This document shows positions 25,311 to 35,842 of a stretch of DNA of 64,000 nucleotides, one piece after another. The first letter of the stretch is position 1; the number at the start of each line of letters is the position of its first letter. Both the position numbers and the translations under genes were made by a program. This DNA is from Biomphalaria glabrata. Its lineage: Eukaryota > Mollusca > Gastropoda > Planorbidae. The notes under the pieces are model-generated. The model saw nothing but the letters and a program-made list of their open reading frames with translations. It had not been told where the DNA came from and ran no database searches. The stretch is from contig NC_074711.1 of NCBI RefSeq assembly GCF_947242115.1, positions 30,882,602-30,946,601 on the forward strand, given 5' to 3'.

Positions 25311-25379
25311 TGACGTCCTATAGCTGCACTTGCAACACTCAAAACAATCTTGAAAGAAAAAAAGCATAGGGCTAACACA

Positions 25380-25640
25380 CTGATGCGATACTTGGTCATG
25401 CCCACATTTTTATAATGCTTGCGAATCTTGGAAGCTAACTGCAGAATTAGAGAGAAGACTAGATCTATAATATAGGCCTATAGGTCTATAAGGCTATTAG
25501 GCCTAGTAGGCCTAATGGAACTGAGATGCTATACAAAGATCGCATCACAAACGAAGAGATTAGAAATAGGATCGCAACAGCCATTAGACCTTATGATGAC
25601 CTGCTAATCACTTTAAAAAAAAAAAATGTGTGACCTATTA
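25380..25640 (+). mobile_element. LINE relic, region between RT and C-terminus
   Basis: YKDRITNEEIRNRIATAIRP followed by YDDLLITLKKKKM (about 25533-25635) is the conserved YKDH-TNEEV--RI--AIGPYDDLL--VKKRKL block of a widespread animal LINE group. A broken version of the preceding WTLTAELE segment lies before it. A related copy lies on the minus strand at 62570-63490. Confidence 0.6.
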
Positions 25641-25984
25641 CAACTTACCCAGGGCTCGCAAAAACCTTATATAAAAAAAAATCATTCATGTCGGAAGATG
25701 ACCTATATTCGATAATACTCGGTTTTTGTTTTCTTTTGTTTGTTTGTTTGTTTTTTTTTAGCCTATAGAATCTAGGTAGGCCTATAGAATAAAAAATAGG
25801 TGCGTAAACTTAAACTATACAAATGAAAATGAATTCTGCACTTCTTTATTTAAACATTTATACACATAGGCCTAGGCCTATTAGGCCTAAGTCTAACCAG
25901 CCAGTTAAAAAAAAAAAACAGAGGTGTCCCCCCATACTCACCCGTATACGCGCAATAAAGATCAACTGAGGCGCCATTTCACCC

Positions 25985-26180
25985 TCGGTGGCATACAGGA
26001 AAGTAGCTGTCAGCAAATGGCTTCTGAGAAAGACTGTTGGAGACAAAAATTTTAGACGGAAAGAAAATAGACCGCCAGTGGACGACGGCTTTGCCTGCAC
26101 GAAATGCCGTAAAATATGCTGGTTGCAGCTGGACTTGCGTAGTCATGACTCATGTGAAACACGTAGGCCTACTGCACTCA
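25985..26180 (+). mobile_element. LINE relic, C-terminal zinc-finger tail
   Basis: Within a plus-strand frame, NRPPVDDGFACTKCRKICWL and LRSHDSC match the C-terminal C-x2-C ... H-x-x-C tail of an animal LINE group (usual form F-C--CGK-C-SRIGL-SH---C). The copy is separated from the RTE-like LINE at 26680 by about 500 bp of unassigned sequence. Confidence 0.5.
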
Positions 26181-26679
26181 TCTTTAATTTTCAAAATCGA
26201 AGATATTGCCATTCATATACAAATATGCCTATTATTTTCATATTTCAATTTACAAACAACAACAATAAATAAGACAAAAAGAAAAACAGATAAATTAATC
26301 AATCACTAAATTATTATTAATGGCTTTTAAGCTTATTATAGGGTGCTCGTAGAATAGTTTTTTAGTTAAAAGGTCATTTTGCGCGAACACCCTCAAATTT
26401 TTTTTCCAACGGAAAGAATAGCCTTGGCTATTCTAGCTAACCATTTCCCGATTTATTTAGAAGCATAATATGCATTTTTTTTTTTTCGGCCGATGAGCAT
26501 TGATGCTTAAAATCGCCTTAAGTTCGGAGCTATTCTCGTTTATCCGGAAACGTTTTTGACAATGGAAATTTCCATACATGTCAACTTTGACCTTCAGCCC
26601 TATGCTTGTATGAGAAAAAAACGAAAGTGAATATGTGGGAAATGTAGAAAAATGGAGTCTTTGTAATACCAATTTATCA

Positions 26680-28838
26680 GTGGCAAATATAAGCTCCGAC
26701 TGAAACGCCAACCGAAACGAGCCATACGACCCCGCCAATTTAATGTAGACAAACTCAAAGACTGCAATATTGCAGCACGGTTCCAATTGAAACTAAAGAA
26801 CCGTTTCGAGGCACTTGCAGATATACTGACCCTAGAAGAAAAGTGGGCCAACTTCGGAGATACCACTATTGAGTGCGCGGAAGAAGTTATCGGATGGAGG
26901 CGAGGTTCATACAAGGAACGGTGGATACAAGACAGAACATGGAAATTGATCGATGAGAGGAAAGATGCCAAACGTAGACGAGATCAGAAAAATTAAACAC
27001 AGGATCGCAGCCTGGAAGAAGCCTATATGGAAGCAGGTATGAAAGTAAAGAGGAGCTGTCGGCGAGATAAACGGAACTGGATTGAACAGAAGGGTCAAGA
27101 GGCACAAGCAGCTGCAAGCAGAAATCACACAAAAACTCTCCATCGTATTGTCCAAGATCTCACTGGAACAAAGAGTGGACAAGGAGCACCGATAACAGAC
27201 AAGCAAGGCAAAACTTTGCTAACGAAGAAGAACAGGATGCAAGATGGGTAAAGCACTTTAAAGAGACCCTTAACCAACAGTCGCCAGACCTGACTTACAC
27301 ATTCAAGGACCCCTCTCCGGACAATGATCTCAAGGTCAAGACAAACCCAATAACTGTAGAGGAGGTTACCATGACTATTGCAGTGCTAAATAACAACAAA
27401 GCACCAGGGCTAGACATAGTGTCAGCAGAAATGCTAAAACATGGGGACTGTGCATTGTTAACAGAATGACTGATGTCCTAAATCTCTGTTGGCGAACTTC
27501 TAAAGTCTCTGAGGACTGGCAAAAATGAGTGATTGTAAAGCTTCCAAAAAAAGGGCAACTTGGCAGACTGCAACAACTGGAGGGGCATTACTCTCCTCTC
27601 TGTCCCGGGCAAAGTTTTCAGCACTGTTTTGTTGAGACGGCTTCAACAATCTGTAGATGAGAGGCTCAGAGAAGAACAAGCCGGCTTCCGAAGAGGCAGA
27701 TCATGTGCAGAGAAGATCTTCGTTCAACGAAATATCATAGAACAAAGTCTTGAGTACCAACAACGGCTAACGATCATTTTTGTAGACTTTAAGAAAGCGT
27801 TTTATAGTGTCCACCGAGAATCACTATGGAAAAAAGGTAGAGAATACGGCATCCCAGAAAAATTCGTCCATATCCTACACCTATACAGTCAATCTAGTTG
27901 CTGCATTAAAACAGAAGAAGGCATCGAGACAGGTGTGATACACGGGTGCATCTTATCTCCCTTTTCCTCCTAGCCATCGAATGCATAATGAGGAGAGCAA
28001 TGAACCAGACTACCTTTGGTATTTCATGGCGTGAACAAAACCGAATGACGGACTTGGACTTTGCCGATGACGTTGCACTACTCGGGGCTACAAATAAAGG
28101 CATACAAAAAATGACGAAGAGCCTAGATAGAGAGGCACCCAAAATTGGCCTCTGCATAAACTTCGATAAGACTAAAATTTTGCGAGTGGGATATAAGGCA
28201 AAGGGTTCCCCCGTCAGACTTGGCGAGTCAAAGCTTGAAGAGTTGGACAAGTTCACTTACCTTGGCAGCATCATAACAAATGATAGGGATGCCTACCATG
28301 ATGTAGCGTGTCGAATAGGAAAGACAGGGAGCATTTTCCAAAGTATGAAGCCTATTTGGACAAGCCAAGCCATTGGACTCGAGTCAAAAATACATCTTCT
28401 CAACACAATCCAACTGCAACATATGCAAGTGAGACATGGAAGTCATCTGTCAAAATTGAGAAAAGACTAAATGTGGCTCAACCAAAGTGGCTGAGATGAA
28501 TTTTGGGATCGGGTCACAAACAAGGAAATCCTATGCCGAACTTAGTGAGGTTTTGACAGAACGTCGCATGAGGTTTGCGGGGCATGTTCTACGACAAAAT
28601 GAACTACGAATACCAAGAGTCGCGATGACATTGAGGCCGATACGAGGAAAGCGCAAACAGGGACGTCCTCGTAAAACTTGGCGCCACACCTTCATGGATG
28701 ACCTCAGAACAGTGGACAGAACAGATAGGAGGAGGCTTCAGAAATTGCTTCAGACATTGCCAATGACAGATCTTTATGGAGACAGCTTGCCGCCAAATGC
28801 GCTGAACGGCGCGGGAGGACCTAAGTCTAAGTCTAGGC
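26680..28838 (+). mobile_element. RTE-like LINE, 5'-truncated and decayed
   Basis: Read on the plus strand. An endonuclease-RT linker comes first (GKYKLRLKRQPKRAIRPRQF, then RFQLKLKNRFEALADI, 26694-26996). Next are RRDKRNWIEQKGQEAQAAA (from 27060), TIAVLNNNKAPGLD (near 27380), NWRGITLLSVPGKVFSTVLL (27575), EQAGFRRGRSC (27680), motif A IFVDFKKAFYSVHRESLW (27777), LDFADDVALLG (motif C, near 28050) and FTYLGSIITNDRD (28255). The end is RMRFAGHVLRQNELR (28568), GKRKQGRPRKTWR and, one frame over, LWRQLAAKCAERRGRT before a GTCTAA tail. At least five frame breaks occur; motif A has Phe-Tyr where Phe-Asp is usual. No endonuclease domain remains. Confidence 0.75.
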
Positions 28839-29549
28839 ATATGAATATTTGTGCAAATTAAGTTACAACTTGATCTGAGAATCAGACGTGAGTTGTCTTA
28901 AGCTTTGTAAGAAGGGGTTGGGGGAGTGTTTTAGATTCGACACTATTTGTTGCTTTGAAAACTCAGACATAGGACTGAGAATGGGGGCGGGTTGGGCGTA
29001 GGGCTAGCTACCCTACCCTGTAGAAAAACCACTAGCTACAGAAACACCAAACAGCAAATCAACAGAGAAGTCATGGACCTCTAAATGACTTAGACACAGT
29101 CTGATCATGAACTCAATAACTTGCTCATTGATTTGAAGACGGACTTGATCCATTATCATCGATGTAGTATTAAATCACTGACTAAAAATATTCACTGACT
29201 CAAACAACTATTCTGGCATAATAATCTATTAATTCTTTGGTTCAGGAAATTATTCAACGATTTAATATTTTTTAAAAATATCATTCACTGACTTAAATTG
29301 CTGAATTCCTTAACAGCTCAATAAATATTTCAAAGATCAATGAATTACTTCCTCTGATTCTGGGTCACTGAGCTCACATGATTACTCGCCAAGACATTGT
29401 TGTTATTGGCTCAAAGCTAAATAACGATTGATGTTCTTAATGTGGCTACACAGACCCACGTATACCTTACAAGTTTTGTCATATTTATTTAAGTTTTATT
29501 TTCGCTGCTACGTTTTTCTCAAATGATAGTTTTTAATTGGGACACAAAA

Positions 29550-29740
29550 GTATATTATAAATCCCATGGTAAGAGTTTCCTTAGGAAGCTATTTGATGCC
29601 ATGTGCTCGTCTCTAGGCAAGTAAAGACTTCCTGTCGTCCTGTTTGATGTTTGGAGTTTGGACTAGGGTGTAAAGTATCTTCAACTGGAACATCCGAAAC
29701 ATGTAAAACATTTTACAAACAGCCTCCTTGGAAAAGGTGC
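29550..29740 (+). repeat. SINE family 2, partial copy
   Basis: Shares with 58545-58725 the sequence TTTGGACTAGGGTGTAAAGT / TTTAGACTAGGAAGTAAACT, then ATCTTCAACTGGAACATCCG and AAACATGTAAAACATTTTAC. The tRNA-like head is degraded here. Confidence 0.6.
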
Positions 29741-29892
29741 TTCTGTTACATTATTCACCTCTGAGCTAGCAAAAAAAAAAAAAAAATTGCCATTGGCATA
29801 GCCTATTGTCAATCCGCATTTGTGATTGGGACCTTTGACGTAGGCCTACTATTTAAGAGGGTCGTGGTGTGATAGTACAGCTGTCGAACAAA

Positions 29893-32207
29893 AATTATAA
29901 GATAAGATAAGATCATTTTATTGACCCAATCTAATGGAAATTCAGTTTGACTACAATTGACAACATCTACTGTACAATAACAGTATAGATGAAAAATTCG
30001 AACAACATTCACACACGAAACATACACATTCACAACCAGCGCTTTATGAATTTGACTTCTATGTACTTCTCGATGACGACAGCTGATCTTGTAACCCTCT
30101 GACCGAAAGTGGGATAAAGGAGTTTTTAAATCTTTGTTTTAGTCCTAATGGAAAGGAGACGACCACTTCATTCAGATCTTATGTAACAGTGGTTTAATGT
30201 GTGCAGGTTGTCCTTAAGAATCGAGAGTGTTTTTGAAAGGCATCTTTCATGAAAAAGCTCTTCAAGAGATGGTAGCTGTACTCGAGTGATATGCGATGCT
30301 TTTTTAATTAGTCTATTTAGTCTAAGTCTTTGTGCCAGTGAAGTATTACCATACCAGCAGGTGATGGCAAAGTTAATTAGACTGCTGATGGTTGCTGTAT
30401 AAAAAAAAAGTTTAATAATTGTTTTGTCGATGTTAAATCATACATTTTCTTAGATTTCTGAGATAGAAGAGTCGCTGGTGAATTTTGTGTGTAGAGGTTT
30501 TGACAGTGTTCACTCCATGTCAGTGTGTTGTTGATGGTTGTTCCTAGATATTTATATTCTTGTACTTGTTCTATGGTTTGATTGTTTATTTGAATTTCCG
30601 CATTATGGCCTTTATGTTTTCTAAAGTCAATAATTATTTCTTTATTTTTCTGAACATTTAAAATTAGAAAGTTATCTATACACCATTGGTAAAAGTTGTT
30701 AATTGTTGAATTGTACAGATTTTCGTCACCTGCAGTAAGGTCAATGATTGCTGTGTCGTCAGCAAATTTTATGATAGGAGTGTCAGCTGATAGGCTCTGA
30801 ATGTCATCTGTGTATATGGTATACAATACTGGTGACAGGTCGCACCCCTGCGGCGCTCCAGTGCTAAACTCTCTCGTGCCTGACACATGCCCGTTCACTT
30901 TTACATATTGTGGGCGTTTGATAAGAAAGTTTAGAATCCAAGCTTGTATGTTTTTGTATGCTAACATTCAATTCAGATAGTTTTTGTATCATGCGATGTG
31001 GTTGGATGGTGTTGAAAAAAAAATGGAGATGAAAAATCTGCGAATAATACTCTGGCTTAGTGTCTTTGGGTATCAAGATGATGGTATAGACAATTCAGCA
31101 TGAATAGTATTGCATCTTCTGTAACGTACTTCTTGACGGTTTGTAAGCGAACTGGTGCGGGTCAAGACGTGTTTCGACTTCTTTCAGTAGATGTTTTAAA
31201 ATCAATTTCTCCAGGCACTTCATTGGAATTGATGTAAGTGCTACGGGACGTAGGTCGTTGTTGGAAGCAATGATCTTCTTTTTGAATACTGGAATTATTT
31301 CTGATGTCTTCCAAATGGAAGGTATTTTGTGCATTTGTCAGGACTTGTTGAATATAGCACAAAAGATATAAGCCAGTTGTTCCACACATAGCTTTACTAC
31401 AAGTTTGCCACTTAATTTGTCGGGTCCCGAGGTTTTGGCTGTGTTTACTTGTTTAAATATTTTAGCCACTTCTTGTTTATTAAACAGTTCTTGAGACTGG
31501 TTTTTATTACTGTTTTCAAATGATGCCAATAAATCATGGTGGTCTTTTTCGAAGTTGTGGCAGTCAAATCGGTTGTAGAAATCATTTAATTCATTGACAA
31601 ATTTGTTATTGTCAACGACGCACATTGGTTCGCGCTTTGGTGCGTAGCCAGTAATTTGTTTCAAGCCACTCCAACAAGCTTTAGAGTTATTTTACTTGAA
31701 AGAGCTTTCAATTTTTTCCTTGAATCTCTCTTTTCCTTCAAATAATTTATTTTTAAGGGCTTTTTTTTTTTTTTTTGCTGAGATGAATTCAGAAGAACTG
31801 CTCTTGAACATTCTTTTTTTTTTTTATAGAATCGCTTCTTTGGTCATCCAGGGTCTATTATTACTGAATGTTTTAATTTTCTTTTTGGGTACAATCATTT
31901 TTTCAAAGAACTGGATGCAAGAATTAACGGTTGTTGTAAGTTCATCTATGTCAGGGCAGTTGTTTACAAACATGTCCCAATCTGTTTGCTCCAGACAACA
32001 TCGTAGCTGTAAAACAGCGTCGTCAGACCATGACTGGTGGACTGTACTACGGGTTTTGTAGTTTTTAAAACCAGTTTGTACGCGAGTGTAAGATAGATCA
32101 TTGTGTGGTCCGACTCTCCGAGGGGGAATAACGATCGAGATGTTTAGGCCATTATATTGCCCTTGACTGATTAATGATGCACCAAATGTCTCTAGCTTAA
32201 TTCTCAT
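29893..32207 (-). mobile_element. CR1/Rex1-type LINE, minus strand, 5'-truncated
   Basis: The 3' end on the minus strand reads GAATTTCCATTAGATTGGGT, CAATAAAATGATCTTATCTT, the typical end of this group. Going 5': a C-terminal region, motif C IIKFADDTAIIDLT (near 30760), motif B TGAPQGCDLSPVLYTIYTDD (near 30850), SNNDLRPVALTSIPMKCLEK (31220) with QFAYKPSRST (31120), KTSGPDKLSGKLVV (31420), then a connecting region with NRPWMTKEAI (31830) and WSDDAVLQLRCCLEQTDWDM (32010). Several frame changes separate these, and the endonuclease is missing. The RT catalytic FADD is kept. Confidence 0.8.
30377..30967 (-). pseudogene. Reverse transcriptase, C-terminal half (CR1/Rex1-type)
   Basis: A 196-codon minus-strand frame: AWILNFLIKRPQYVKVNGHV, STGAPQGCDLSPVLYTIYTD (motif B), IIKFADDTAIID (motif C), WCIDNFLILNVQKNKEIIID (motif D), EYKYLGTTINNTLTW (motif E) and TQNSPATLLSQKSKKMYDL in the C-terminal thumb. 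This is the best preserved piece of the element; the frame ends early compared with relatives. Confidence 0.8.
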
Positions 32208-32819
32208 GACTAGATGAGTAGATCATTATCTGACTGGCCAGCGCACTCCAATTATGCAAATCTATAAAATTGTTATAAATTCTTAAAAAAAGATCTATCA
32301 ACAATAAAAGTAAACTATAAGTAGATGTTTGTATATTTAAATTTTTCTTATTGTTATAGAGATGATTTTTTTAAATGAAAATATTAAATTATGAAAGCAT
32401 TCATTACACTTTGTTCTGTGTTGCTGCTAAAAGAATTATTTAACATTTTAAACAAATTTTAGCATAAGCTCTATTAATGTATCACACATATATTACTATG
32501 TATATTCTAATCCTGAAATCCATACCTTAACAGTTTAAATATTTGTTCTGAGTTTGGAAATAAGCAAGACTAACTTCACAAATGATCCGAGACATGCCAA
32601 GAAAATAGGCAGAATTCATTTATAGCATATTATATAAATACTCTAAATTGGCAACAAATAAATTAACCCATATCCTGCTTTATAAAACACAGATAATCAT
32701 TGATGAACCGGAAATAGATGCTATATTTTTTTAGCTTATAAAATTCTAAAAATAAACATACTCTGACTCTACAAAACATGGTCAGTCATGGTTAGATTAT
32801 TCTACCTTAATTTATTTAT

Positions 32820-33900
32820 CGTATTCATTAAATCTAGATTTAGATCTACTAGGTTCTAGGCTAGACAGATAGATTAAATTTCTGAGATCTACATCTAGAG
32901 TAGCGTTGTAATAGATCTAGAAATCTATGTAAATAGACTAAGATGATAGTAATAGTACACTAAACTGTAAACTCTACTGTGAGTACTGACTACTGTAACT
33001 ACTGTAAGTGTAACTAACTGTACAGCCTCAGACTTTTCGTTTGACTAGTCACTAGACTGACTCTACTGAGCTACTCTAGAGTAGAGTTAGACTACAGTTA
33101 GAGATACTAGGCCGTCACTATGACTAGGTCACGAGTCTACTCTAGAGTAGTCTAGAGTCTTAGACTTAGCCTAGGGGCCTAGGCCTAGGCGCCCTAAGAC
33201 TTAGAGTGACTTAGACTGACTTATTAGACGTCTTAGTCTTACTAAACTTACTTTACTTCTTTAATCTTACTCTTACTTCGTTAGTTCTTACTTAGTCTCT
33301 AGCTAGAGTCAGCTAGAGTTTAAACTTTTAGTTTAAGAATTAAGACTTCTAGTTCTAGACTCTAGTGAGTAGTGTCTACTAATTGTTATTTAACAAATCT
33401 GAAATCATCTATTAAAATCATTCACTAACACTACATTCTACAGAACACTAGGTGACTAGTAATAGTAGTAACAAAGTTTTTATGTATAATTATTGTCTTT
33501 ATCTAAGATAAGTAGTAATAGTAATACTAGAACTACGCCAACTAGTAGATCTAAAAGTTCTATGCTAGCCAATGATGGTATCCAAATGTGTAAGTCACTA
33601 TATGACTAAGTGACTGCAAGTGGCATAGTATACTGTATAGTTAGGACTAGGCCTTAGCCTTAGTGACTTAGACTAGAAGTAGAAATTAGATTCAATACAT
33701 TTAAAATAGTCATCACAGAGTGTCGAGAGACAGATCAGAGTCTACTTAAGTAGACTGAGTCTGAGTGAATATTATATTAGAGATTAGACTTAGTGACAAC
33801 TTAAGTCTTGGACTAAACTCTAGATCTATCTAGATTTATTATAGATATAGATCTACATAATATAATTAAAATAGATCTTATCTTATAGATTACAGATGTT
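32820..33900. repeat. TAGATCT/CTAG/AGTC-rich island
   Basis: Dense in CTAG, TAGAT, TAGACT and GACTTAG words, with a palindromic core CCTAGGGGCCTAGGCCTAGG (about 33171-33190). It lies upstream of the first AF9/ENL exon found. No coding frame was found. An ACCGGAAAT word, an ETS-type match, lies just outside at 32707-32715. Confidence 0.65.
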
Positions 33901-34016
33901 ACTTCAAAAAAGAAGATTACGTTTAGATCTAGTGAAAATTAGGGTTACCAGACACAAGTACACCCAAAGGAGGACAAAGCCTTGAAAATTAAAAAAGCAG
34001 GACACACACACAAAAC

Positions 34017-34224
34017 CAAGACAAAGTAGACATTGTATTAAATGAAACATTTCAGCAAATTTAACGCTGTAGAACTTGACTATATATTTAATATCGTGAT
34101 TCTCAGACACAGCATCTTTTCAAGACAAAGTAGACATTGTATTAAATGAAACATTTCAGCAAATTTAACGCTGTAGAACTTGACTATATATTTAATATCG
34201 TGATTCTCAGACACAGCATCTTTT
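34017..34224. repeat. Perfect 104-bp tandem duplication
   Basis: 34017-34120 and 34121-34224 are identical over 104 bp (start CAAGACAAAGTAGACATTG, end CACAGCATCTTTT), directly adjacent. The identity points to a very recent event or an assembly artefact. It lies immediately 5' of a LINE fragment. Confidence 0.95.
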
Positions 34225-34264
34225 CCCAGTTGTACATCATTATCGCAAATATATTTGTGGAACT

Positions 34265-34960
34265 CCATGCACATTGTGGTAGTGTTTGCAGTTTTGATGC
34301 GGAGACCATGGCAGTCTGTGAAGCCTTAAAGGTCATTGACTCTCAACTCGGCGAGGGACATTTGAGGGCAACACAGATTGTTGTGGTCACTGACTCAAAA
34401 TCTGTACTACAGATTTTGCAAAACCCTGGACCATGGCCCCCCAATATCGACACTGTCATCATGACCTCACACAACATAAAGCAGTGCTATGGAACCCCTG
34501 TAATAATGCAGTGGGTACCAAGTCACATAGGTGTGACTGGCAACACTATTGCTGACTCCTTGGCCCAGGGAGGGTAAATTCCACCAACTGAACAACTGAA
34601 GTTTTCATCATGCCCTGGTTATAATTTAAAAAACAGAAATGGAAAAATGGTTTGATTGCTGGAACAAGTCCCAAAAAGCCTGTGGAGTCTGGGAACGCAT
34701 GAGGCGCCCTGACCGCACTTCCCCGTGGAGGCTGTCTAGGCCTGAGCAAGCTATATAGCACAGTGCAGGACAGGCAACTGTCCTGTTGGCTCATATTTCT
34801 CATGGCTATGGCCAAATTTCGATTCACTGTGCCCCCGCTGCGGGGAAGAAGAGGAAACCGTGCCTCATATTCTGTTTGACTGCCTTGACAGGACTGGGAA
34901 ACCAACAATTCTCAACCTGTCTGTTGACATATAAGCACTAATCAAGACAGCAGGGTTTCT
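34265..34960 (+). mobile_element. I-type LINE 3' fragment (RNase H and C-terminus)
   Basis: The frame 34254-34577 carries RNase H: SFDAETMAVCEALKVID (catalytic Glu block), QIVVVTDSKSVLQIL (TDSKS) and MQWVPSHIGVTGNTIADSLA (HIG-TGN--AD block). After a stop the C-terminal zinc motif follows as CPRCGEEEETVPHILFDC (about 34831-34884). It belongs with I-clade RNase H elements but differs from the copy at 5-12 kb. Confidence 0.75.
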
Positions 34961-35221
34961 GTCCAGGGCTTTTGCAAGAGAGGATTTTTAAAGCCTCTCA
35001 AGCCCTCAATCAAATGGAGTTTGATGATGATGATGCTTATTTTTTTCAGATTGTATATGTTGAAAAAAAAAGCTTCTCACTGGAGGGTGTATTTCCCTCT
35101 TTTGCCCAATGTATGTTGATTAGCAAAAACGCCTTTCAACTTCATTATTATACCTTGAAATGTAAAATAAACACTTGACTAGCAGATCTTGTCATATTTT
35201 GAGTAACAGGTTTCTTTCGAA

Positions 35222-35800
35222 TATTCTTTAAAAAAAAAATCGATTGGTATTGGTAATTTTAAATTATTTTGTTTCATATCTCAAACAAGGGTAAAAAATT
35301 ATACTTGACTGAAGTTGGCGTATAGGCTGAATTAGTATCCTTTATAGGTCACCGCTCTAAATTGAAACAAACAATATATAACCATATAATCTTCTCTAGT
35401 CATAAGTACCTAACTAGCAGAGTGGTTAGCACATTCGCCAGAGGAGGCGTAAGCCACAAGCTCGAATTCAGGTCGTCCCCACCCCCCCAATGTTTGTGTG
35501 TTAATAATGCTTTTAAAAGCCAACTACGGTGAAACCCACCCAGATATCCCTTTCTTCCCCCCCCCCCTCCTCCACCTCTTTCCAGCTGGTCCAGATAAGT
35601 GATAAGATCATAGCATATTGAGAAAGCTAAAAGCATGAAATAGCGCTAAACAAAATCAATTGGTTAAAATATTAATCGTGCTGATTTTTCTTTGTTGGTC
35701 TGAATCTATTACAAATTGAATTACAGTACTGATTCAAACTAATTGATACAATTACACTTCGTGTAAGCTTTGCTTTTAAAAAAAAATGGTTTCTGAATAA
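35222..35800 (+). repeat. Composite interspersed repeat with SINE family 3 inside
   Basis: The left part (TTTGTTTCATATCTCAAACA, ATACTTGACTGAAGTTGGCG, AGGCTGAATTAGTATCCTTT), the centre (tRNA-like SINE at 35415-35520) and the right part (AACTAATTGATACAATTACA, GTGTAAGCTTTGCTTTT) are all found in the same order at 50560-51860. In that copy further elements have been inserted. The shared order shows one long non-coding repeat family. Confidence 0.6.
35415..35520 (+). repeat. SINE family 3 copy (tRNA-like head)
   Basis: TAGCAGAGTGGTTAGCAC matches a Pol III A box (TRGCNNAGYGG type) exactly, and AGCTCGAATTCAGGTCG, about 40 bp on, resembles a B box. The copy at 50755-50870 matches. The cytosine run after it differs between copies. 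Confidence 0.6.
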
Positions 35801-35842
35801 ATATCATACAATTAATATCAAATCTTATTTTCTTGCTTCTAG

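Noticed and set aside
33566-33577. ATGATG followed by GTATCC as first exon of AF9/ENL
   Set aside because: The phase would fit, but the donor is weak and no other evidence distinguishes it from chance in a low-complexity island.
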